Below, in pieces: positions 6,981-11,696 of a stretch of DNA of 11,696 nucleotides; the first letter of the stretch is position 1; each line of letters starts with the position of its first letter. A program made the translations under genes and the position numbers. Source of the stretch: Bacteroidales bacterium (GTDB taxonomy: Bacteria > Bacteroidota > Bacteroidia > Bacteroidales > UBA932); contig JAFYZE010000186.1 of assembly GCA_017548805.1 (NCBI GenBank), positions 1-11,696 of the forward strand. The letters are read 5' to 3'. The notes under the pieces are model-generated. The model was not told the origin of the DNA, made no database searches, and was given only the letters and a program-made list of their open reading frames with translations.

Positions 6981-7002
6981 CTTTTTATTGAAAAAAGTTT
7001 CA
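6976..7002. promoter_or_regulatory. Perfect 11-bp palindrome between divergent polA and tadA promoters
   Basis: TGAAACTTTTT (6976-6986), spacer attga, AAAAAGTTTCA (6992-7002). The arms are perfect complements. The left arm contains the polA -33 box and the spacer contains the tadA -33 TTG, so a dimeric protein bound here would cover both promoters. No convergent transcript ends here, so a terminator role is unlikely. Operator function is inference. Confidence 0.5.
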
Positions 7003-7021
7003 TCCGAAATGCTTACATTTG
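6988..7021 (+). promoter_or_regulatory. tadA promoter, predicted nearly leaderless
   Basis: TTG (6988-6990), 23 bases, then a perfect TACATTTG (7014-7021). The spacing is slightly long. The box ends six bases before the tadA ATG at 7028, so the predicted transcript start (about 7025) leaves a leader of about three bases. Confidence 0.6.
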
Positions 7022-7027
7022 CACATC

Positions 7028-7465
7028 ATGGAACAGGACGAAAGATTCATGCGCGAGGCGCTGCGCGAGGCCGCGGCCGCACGCGACGACGACGAGATCC
7101 CCGTAGGGGCTGTCGTCGTCTGGAAGGGCCGCATCATCGCCAAGGGCCACAACATGGTCGAGCGCCTGCACGACCCCACCGCCCACGCGGAGATGATCGC
7201 GCTCACCGCCGCCACTGAAGCCGTGGGCGGCAAGTACCTCAACGAGTGTACGTTGTACGTCACGCTCGAGCCCTGCCCGATGTGCGCTGCCGCGCTCAAC
7301 TGGGCACAGGTCGGGCGCATAGTATACGGCGCGCCCGACCCCCGGCGCGGCTGCACCCTCTACTCCCCTTCCCTGCTCCACCCCCGCACCGAGGTCGTCT
7401 CCGGCATCCTCTCCGACGATTGCGCCGCCCTTATGCGCGATTATTTCCAATCTCTGAGAAAATAA
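7028..7465 (+). CDS. tadA: tRNA-specific adenosine deaminase TadA
   Basis: TadA converts A34 of tRNA-Arg(ACG) to inosine, letting one tRNA read CGU, CGC and CGA. The 145-residue product has the zinc cytidine/adenosine deaminase signature: the HAE motif at 53-55 (catalytic Glu55) and PCPMC at 82-86 (zinc ligands Cys83 and Cys86, with His53). DDEIPVGAVVV near the N-terminus and the CTLYSP segment in the C-terminal half are typical of TadA rather than of cytidine deaminase. I chose the ATG at 7028 over a TTG at 7019, because the TTG is the last part of the promoter box. It is divergent from polA across an 85-base control region. The stop lies 19 bases before the tRNA-Gln gene, whose promoter starts inside tadA. 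Confidence 0.95.
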   Translation: MEQDERFMREALREAAAARDDDEIPVGAVVVWKGRIIAKGHNMVERLHDPTAHAEMIALTAATEAVGGKYLNECTLYVTLEPCPMCAAALNWAQVGRIVYGAPDPRRGCTLYSPSLLHPRTEVVSGILSDDCAALMRDYFQSLRK

Positions 7466-7474
7466 CTATCTTTG
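7444..7474 (+). promoter_or_regulatory. Promoter of tRNA-Gln, overlapping the tadA 3' end
   Basis: TTTC (7444-7447), 19 bases, then a perfect TATCTTTG (7467-7474). The predicted start near 7478 gives a 5' leader of about seven bases to the mature tRNA. The tRNA can therefore be made independently of tadA. Confidence 0.65.
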
Positions 7475-7484
7475 CACCCGGAAC

Positions 7485-7555
7485 TGAGGTATGGTGTAAT
7501 GGCAGCACTCAAGTTTTTGGCACTTGCAGTCCAAGTTCGAATCTTGGTATCTCAA
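7485..7555 (+). tRNA. tRNA-Gln (anticodon UUG)
   Basis: A full cloverleaf can be drawn. Acceptor stem TGAGGTA (7485-7491) pairs with TATCTCA (7548-7554), with one G-T. The D stem is GTGT/GCAC. The anticodon stem CAAGT/ACTTG closes the loop TTTTGGC, giving anticodon TTG, which reads CAA. The variable loop is CAGT. The T stem CCAAG/CTTGG has loop TTCGAAT. The discriminator is A7555; the CCA tail is not fully encoded (CCT follows). It has its own promoter and a strong terminator nine bases later. Confidence 0.95.
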
Positions 7556-7563
7556 CCTTATAC

Positions 7564-7600
7564 GAAACTGACCCCGTTTTGGGGCCAGTTTCATCTTTTT
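7564..7600 (+). terminator. Intrinsic terminator of tRNA-Gln
   Basis: GAAACTG-A-CCCC (7564-7575), loop GTTTT, GGGG-C-CAGTTTC (7581-7592): seven plus four base pairs around one A-C mismatch, then ATC and TTTTT (7596-7600). On the minus strand the mismatch becomes a G-U pair, but no T run follows. The right arm includes most of the stop codon of the oppositely oriented HNH gene. Confidence 0.8.
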
Positions 7601-8064
7601 CTATTTGAATAGTTTTCTGTCTGTGAATGGCAGTTCGGACAAAGCAACCTAAGATTTGACTTTGTGTTGTTTTTATGGTCTCCATCGATGTGATGGATAT
7701 GAAAGACCAAAGGTTTTCCATTCCAGTCCTCTATTCCGCATTCTTCACAACGGGCCCGCCCTGACTGGACACGGATTATATACTCCTTCTTCAGGTTTTC
7801 CGTCTTGATCTTGGAAGCATAGGAAAAGATCTCCTCGTCCGGCCTGTTGCAATTATGACGGCCATGATGCAACCCATTATGAGTCTTTGCATATTCATAA
7901 TCAAAATGACTGCAATCAATACCATATTGGGAGATCTTGGACTTCAAAGTCCTATAGTTGCACCCTCTCTTGGGAATTGCCAGCAGATCGAGACATTCAA
8001 ACCAGCAGTTCGCCTCAGCGACAGCCTTTCTTACCCTTTCCTCACTCCAATCATACTTTCTCAT
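7591..8064 (-). CDS. Stand-alone HNH endonuclease
   Basis: The 157-residue product has an N-terminal DWSEERVRKAVAEANC segment and a YRTLKSKISQYGID stretch (38-50), the pattern often found before HNH domains in phage- and mobile-intron-associated nucleases. The HNH domain (about 106-150) is complete: zinc CxxC at C106/C109, HIHHIDGDHKNN (122-133) with catalytic-type histidines, conserved N137, and CPNC at C142-C145 followed by H146. The ATG at 8064 is chosen; the TTG six bases upstream is not needed. Upstream there is only a weak TATATTTA box (minus strand 8090-8083). Base use is clearly more AT-rich than in tadA or polA, and the gene stands alone next to a tRNA, so recent acquisition is likely. 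It could be a free-standing homing-type nuclease or a residual phage/plasmid gene; no intron, methylase or terminase partner is visible. Confidence 0.88.
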   Translation of the reverse strand: MRKYDWSEERVRKAVAEANCWFECLDLLAIPKRGCNYRTLKSKISQYGIDCSHFDYEYAKTHNGLHHGRHNCNRPDEEIFSYASKIKTENLKKEYIIRVQSGRARCEECGIEDWNGKPLVFHIHHIDGDHKNNTKSNLRLLCPNCHSQTENYSNRKR

Positions 8065-8125
8065 AAGCAATTCATTTTCTCTTAAATATAGTCATTTATT
8101 TCCATTTTTCCATACAGAGAAAAAC

Positions 8126-8160
8126 AAAAAAAGGAGGATGACCGTCTGGTCATCCTCCTT
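8126..8160 (-). terminator. Strong terminator of the SusD/lipoprotein operon
   Basis: A perfect 13-bp stem, AAGGAGGATGACC (8131-8143) with GGTCATCCTCCTT (8148-8160), and a GTCT loop. On the minus strand it is followed by a T-rich tail (plus-strand A runs 8126-8132 and 8121-8124). It begins 20 bases after the lipoprotein stop. A short TTTT on the plus-strand side could make it weakly bidirectional. Confidence 0.9.
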
Positions 8161-8179
8161 TTCATATCAGGATTGGCTG

Positions 8180-10078
8180 CTATTTGAAATAGAGTTTCAG
8201 CGGAATGTACCTGTCACCGGTGAAGAGCAGGTGCCTCTCGTCGAGGGCGGCTAAAAAGTCCGCGTCATCGGAGATGTTGATCTCAACGGTCCAGGTGCCG
8301 TCACCGTTGTCGGTGATCAGCTCGTTGCCGGGCTGGATGTCACCGACCTTCCAGCTAGGATCCCACCAGCCGGTGGTCACGCGTACCTGAGGATCGGAAG
8401 ACTCGACCACCAGATAGAAGGTCTTTGTCTTGATCTTGTCCCAGATATCCTGAGGGAACTCACCGATACACTCGTTGTTGAAGTCGTGGCCTTCGAGGGC
8501 GAAACGGTAGGTACCGTTCCAGCTCACTGCGCCGGAACCTCCGTTCTCCCAGAAGACATCTTCCTTGGGCTGGTCGTCTCCGCCGTCCACCCAGATCTCC
8601 TCCATGAAGTAGATCTCGATCGGGGTGTATCTGTCACCGGTGAAGAGCAGGTGCCTGTCGATAAGGGCAGCGACGAAGTCAGGATCGTCGGTGAGGTTGA
8701 TCGCCACGGTCCAGGTGCCGTCACCATTGTCGGTCAGGAGCTCGTTGCCAGGCTGGATGTCGCCGACCTTCCAGCTGGGATCCCACCAGCCGGTAGTAAC
8801 ACGGACCTGAGGATCGGTGGCCTGGATATCGATGTAGAACGTCTCGGTCATCATCTTGTCCCAAATGTCCTGAGGGATCTCGGCGATGCACTCGTTGTTG
8901 AAGTCGTGGCCTTCGAGGGCGAAGCGGTATGTGCCGCTCCAGGACACTGCAGGGCTGCCTTCGTTCTTCCAGATGTCAGTCTTGACGATCTCCATGTGGC
9001 CGCCGCCGTCCACCCAGATGTCCTCCTTGAAGTAGATCTCGACAGGAGTGTATCTGTCACCGGTGAAGAGCAGGTGCCTGTCGACAAGGGCGGCGACGAA
9101 GTCAGGATTGTCAGTGAGGTTGATCTCCACTGTCCAGGTGCCGTCACCGTTGTCGGTCAGGAGTTCGTTGCCGGGCTGGATATCGCCGGCCATCCAGTTA
9201 GGATCCCACCAGCCGGTAGTAACACGGACCTGAGGATCGGTGGCCTGGATGTCGATGTAGAACGTCTCGGTCATCATCTTGTTCCAGATGTCCTGAGGGA
9301 TCTCGGCGATGCACTCGTTGTTGCCGTCATGGCCTTCGAGGGCGAAGCGGTAGGTGCCGCTCCAGGACACTGCAGGGCCGCCTTCATTCTTCCAGATGGT
9401 AGTCTTTACAGTCTCCCAGTGTCCGCCGTCAGAAGCGGGCTCGTAAGCCAGTTCAGGCATGAGGAACTCCCTGCCGTCAAAGGTGTATACCTTGCCGGCG
9501 AAGGAGCCTTCGAAGACTTTCCCCGGGAGAGTTATGATGACCATGCTCGTTCCCTTGCGGTAGAAATCCTCGTCCTGAAGGATGAGAGGGTTGCCGTCGG
9601 GATCGAGCAGTTCGACGCTGCTGATGAATTCCAGGTCCTTGCCATAGATGGTGAGCTGCTCACCGCCCTTGATGCTCTCGCCTTCCTGCTTGGAATAGCC
9701 GGAAATGGCGGTGGAGCCGAGGGTCAGGGGCAGGCGTGACTCCGCCTCCTCATCCGCCGTGCGGACGATGAGATTACCGCCTGCGGCGGCAATGCCGGAA
9801 GGAGCAGTAACCCTGATCATGTCATCGCTGACAATCTCGAAATTGGAAACGGTGACGCCATTGGGGAATACGATCTCACGGACGTCCGAGAAACCGGAGC
9901 CGTTGATGGTCATCGGCTGTCCGGCGACCACCTTGGTCGGGAAGAACACCTTGATGCCCAGCCCGAGGTCGGCCGATTCGGTGATCTCCTCGATGTTGCA
10001 CGAGGTGAACACACCCATCATGGCGACGGACAGGAATATTCCGAAATATTTGAATATCTTCTTCATAATTGAATTCAT
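8180..10078 (-). CDS. Surface lipoprotein of a polysaccharide utilization locus: IPT/TIG domains plus three tandem modules
   Basis: The 632-residue product begins with a lipoprotein signal peptide (MKKIFKYFGIFLSVAMMGVF, then TSC; lipidated Cys27). It continues NIEEITE, acidic residues near the cysteine as in Bacteroidota surface-export signals. Two IPT/TIG immunoglobulin-like domains follow (about 43-120 and 124-212). Three tandem modules come next at 227-367, 368-507 and 508-632, each with SW(S/N)GTYRFALEGHD, PQVRVTTGWWDP, QPGNEL(L/I)TDNGDGTWTV and RHLLFTGDRY. The many exposed-type Trp/Tyr residues and the place just after a SusD gene suggest a SusE/F-like glycan-binding role at the cell surface; the ligand is unknown. 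The start is at 10078, or at the internal ATG 10066, which gives a more typical signal peptide. It lies 16 bases after the SusD gene and ends at a strong terminator. Confidence 0.85.
   Translation of the reverse strand: MNSIMKKIFKYFGIFLSVAMMGVFTSCNIEEITESADLGLGIKVFFPTKVVAGQPMTINGSGFSDVREIVFPNGVTVSNFEIVSDDMIRVTAPSGIAAAGGNLIVRTADEEAESRLPLTLGSTAISGYSKQEGESIKGGEQLTIYGKDLEFISSVELLDPDGNPLILQDEDFYRKGTSMVIITLPGKVFEGSFAGKVYTFDGREFLMPELAYEPASDGGHWETVKTTIWKNEGGPAVSWSGTYRFALEGHDGNNECIAEIPQDIWNKMMTETFYIDIQATDPQVRVTTGWWDPNWMAGDIQPGNELLTDNGDGTWTVEINLTDNPDFVAALVDRHLLFTGDRYTPVEIYFKEDIWVDGGGHMEIVKTDIWKNEGSPAVSWSGTYRFALEGHDFNNECIAEIPQDIWDKMMTETFYIDIQATDPQVRVTTGWWDPSWKVGDIQPGNELLTDNGDGTWTVAINLTDDPDFVAALIDRHLLFTGDRYTPIEIYFMEEIWVDGGDDQPKEDVFWENGGSGAVSWNGTYRFALEGHDFNNECIGEFPQDIWDKIKTKTFYLVVESSDPQVRVTTGWWDPSWKVGDIQPGNELITDNGDGTWTVEINISDDADFLAALDERHLLFTGDRYIPLKLYFK
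8183..9400 (-). repeat. Three near-identical in-frame units of 420-423 bp within the lipoprotein gene
   Basis: Reading with the gene, unit 1 is 9400-8978 (423 bp), unit 2 is 8977-8558 (420 bp) and unit 3 is 8557-8183 (375 bp, lacking the linker). Units 1 and 2 differ at roughly one residue in ten, and long stretches are identical at DNA level, for example around the RHLLFTGDRY codons. Unit 3 is more diverged, with changed residues such as LVVESS for DIQAT and LKLYF at its end. The inter-unit linker (IWVDGG) is also shared by units 1 and 2. Confidence 0.92.
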
Positions 10079-10094
10079 TTAAATAGTTAGAATA

Positions 10095-11696
10095 CTACCA
10101 GCCCGGATTCTGGGTGAGGTTGGGGTTCTTCTTCAGTTCGGTCTGCGGGATGGGATAGAAGTAGTACTTGTCATCCCACTGACGGTTCACAGTGGAGCGG
10201 GTAAGCTCCTTGGAGCTGCTGATCGAAGCCACCTGGATGGTCCTGAAGTACTTGTCAGCTTTCTTCCAGCGACGGACATCCCAGAAGCGATGGTTCTCGA
10301 AAGCGAGCTCGACGAGGCGTTCGCGCTCATAGCGCTCGACCCACGCGTCGCCGTCCTCGGTGAACTTGGGCATCTTGATGTCCGAACGGTTGCGGAGCAC
10401 GTTGATGGCCTCGTTGGCAGTCATGCCGTAGGTGGCGTCGTTGGCGCTGCCTGTGGCATTGAACACGGCCTCTGCATAGTCGAGGTAGAACTCGCCCAGG
10501 CGGAACAGGATCCAGGTGTGACGGCGCGTGGTCTGGTTGTCAGCAGTGGTCACGCAGGAACCGTCGACATACTTCCTGAGATAGTAGCCCGTAGGGGTGG
10601 CACCGTATTTAGGGGAGGCGTTGAAGCCGCCGACGAAAGTCTCGATGACTTTCTTCTGGGCGCCGTTGCTCGGCCACTCGTCGCCGTTCTTCACGACAGT
10701 GAGGGCGAAGCGGGGATCGAGTCCCTCATAAGGATCGACGGAGTTGAGGTCGATGCTGCCGGGATAGCGCTGGGCAAAGGTCTCGCCGTTGTCCAAGTAC
10801 TCGTACTGGTCGACGAGGCTCTGGGTAGGACAGTTGCCGGAGGCTCCGTTCTCGACACCGACGGGATAGTTGGCCATCTCGAAGGAGTTGCTCTCTCCGC
10901 GGCCGAGGCCGAAGATGATCTCGGAGTTGAAGAATGCATCGTGACCCCAGAGGGCTCCGTAGTTGCTGAGCTTCAGGCCCCAGGTCTTGGCATTGTCAAG
11001 GATGTACTTGCAGGCCTCGGCGGCCTTCTCCCACTTCGCCTTGTCACCCGAAGGGTTGAACAGCGGCGAAGCGGCGTAGAGCAGCGTGCGGGCCTTGAGG
11101 GCGAACGCCGCCACCTTGGTTGCTCGGCCGACCTCGGAATTGACTTCCGATAGGTAGGATACAGGAAGGTAGGGGGCGACCGCGTCAAGCTCGTCGACGA
11201 TGAACTTCACGATCTGGTCCGCAGGCGTACGGGTGATGTTATTGGCCTGGGCGTTGGTGAGGGTCGTCGTCACGAGGGGGACGTCTCCGTAAGTCCTGAG
11301 AAGGTCGAAATAGAAGTAAGCCCTGAGGAAACGGAGTTCATAAGGGAAGATCTCCATCTGCTGGACCCAGATGTCATAACTGGAGTTGTACTGCCACTCG
11401 GACAGGTCCGCCTGGTCGATCTTCTCCAGGTACATGCATATATCGGCGATGGCGGTGTACGACTTGTTCCAGGTATTGGAATAAGGATTCGCAGCGCTCC
11501 AACCGCCGTTCACGTAGTTGTTTACTGCGCCTGTCTCGAGTGCGTACTGCGCCTCGTCGGTGGCTCCGGCAAGGAAGTACGCGCTGTTGGACTCGAACTC
11601 GTTGTTGTAGATCTGCGCGTAAACATCGAATACCATGTTCTTTATACCATTCTCGAAGTATTCGTATGTCCATGCCTCGTCACGCGTGTTCTCCTC
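10095..11696 (-). CDS. RagB/SusD-family nutrient-binding outer-membrane lipoprotein (5' end outside window)
   Basis: SusD-family proteins sit on the cell surface over a SusC TonB-dependent transporter and act as a lid that binds glycan. At least 533 residues are visible; the frame stays open to the right edge (EENTRDEAW upstream of the first internal Met at 11636), so signal peptide and N-terminus are missing. Family hallmarks are present: ELRFLRAYFYFDLLRTYGDVPLV in the N-terminal half, WILFRLGEFYLDYAEA, INVLRNRSD, the ERERLVELAFENHRFWDVRRW block and a terminal YYFYPIPQTELKKNPNLTQNPGW. It stops with TAG 16 bases before the lipoprotein gene, so the two are one operon. A SusC gene is expected just upstream, beyond the window. 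The glycan specificity cannot be read from the sequence. Confidence 0.95.
   Translation of the reverse strand, partial: EENTRDEAWTYEYFENGIKNMVFDVYAQIYNNEFESNSAYFLAGATDEAQYALETGAVNNYVNGGWSAANPYSNTWNKSYTAIADICMYLEKIDQADLSEWQYNSSYDIWVQQMEIFPYELRFLRAYFYFDLLRTYGDVPLVTTTLTNAQANNITRTPADQIVKFIVDELDAVAPYLPVSYLSEVNSEVGRATKVAAFALKARTLLYAASPLFNPSGDKAKWEKAAEACKYILDNAKTWGLKLSNYGALWGHDAFFNSEIIFGLGRGESNSFEMANYPVGVENGASGNCPTQSLVDQYEYLDNGETFAQRYPGSIDLNSVDPYEGLDPRFALTVVKNGDEWPSNGAQKKVIETFVGGFNASPKYGATPTGYYLRKYVDGSCVTTADNQTTRRHTWILFRLGEFYLDYAEAVFNATGSANDATYGMTANEAINVLRNRSDIKMPKFTEDGDAWVERYERERLVELAFENHRFWDVRRWKKADKYFRTIQVASISSSKELTRSTVNRQWDDKYYFYPIPQTELKKNPNLTQNPGW

Noticed and set aside
7485..8125. Integrated element bounded by a duplicated tRNA-Gln 3' end
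   Set aside because: No second copy of the tRNA 3' end or of an attachment-like direct repeat was found to the right of the HNH gene within this window.
8183..9400. CRISPR-like array because of regular repeats
   Set aside because: Units are 375-423 bp, in frame and protein-coding, with no short repeat/spacer pattern.
8486..9739. Long open frame (about 417 codons) on the plus strand, antisense to the PUL lipoprotein gene
   Set aside because: It is a by-product of the three repeated GC-rich units on the minus strand; the antisense peptide repeats with the same period, has no family motifs, and the minus-strand product has a signal peptide and domains.

Overview
The window looks like a chromosomal segment of a high-GC member of the Bacteroidales (phylum Bacteroidota). 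Four things in the sequence point there: a SusD-family protein followed by a multidomain surface lipoprotein, which is a piece of a polysaccharide utilization locus; promoters of the Bacteroidota type, TTTG or TTG about 20 bases before TAnnTTTG; starts without Shine-Dalgarno sequences; and a ComEA-like protein with three helix-hairpin-helix modules. The genus cannot be fixed from sequence reading alone. Most of the content is housekeeping, followed by a carbohydrate-use region.

Layout: (1) 1-2054, + strand: the end of an uncharacterised conserved gene, rsmI, and a membrane-anchored helix-hairpin-helix protein. The three are tightly packed or overlapping and probably form one operon. (2) 2055-2797: a long non-coding stretch with a degenerate 81-bp-period repeat, a possible 42-aa ORF and a strongly structured RNA candidate at about 2514-2668, possibly the Bacteroidales 6S-type RNA. 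(3) 2798-6942, - strand: an operon reading polA, ECF-type sigma factor, rsmG, rpmH. Its first three genes overlap or nearly touch. rpmH has its own near-consensus promoter inside rsmG and a clear intrinsic terminator. (4) 6943-7027: a divergent control region between polA and tadA with two back-to-back promoters that both predict nearly leaderless mRNAs, and a perfect 11-bp palindrome between them. (5) 7028-7600, + strand: tadA, then tRNA-Gln(UUG) with its own promoter and terminator. (6) 7591-8064, - strand: a stand-alone HNH endonuclease gene, more AT-rich than its surroundings. (7) 8126-11696, - strand: a SusD-family protein (5' end beyond the window), then an IPT/TIG lipoprotein with three near-identical modules of about 140 residues, then a strong terminator.

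The left and middle parts concern translation fidelity (RsmI, RsmG, L34, TadA, tRNA-Gln), DNA repair and replication (PolA) and transcription (sigma factor). The right part is an outer-membrane glycan-capture unit whose SusC transporter would be expected just upstream, beyond position 11696.

I saw no CRISPR array, prophage, insertion sequence or obvious new defence system. The items most worth a second look are the structured RNA, the symmetric polA/tadA control region, the triplicated lipoprotein module and the apparently inactivated proofreading domain of PolA.
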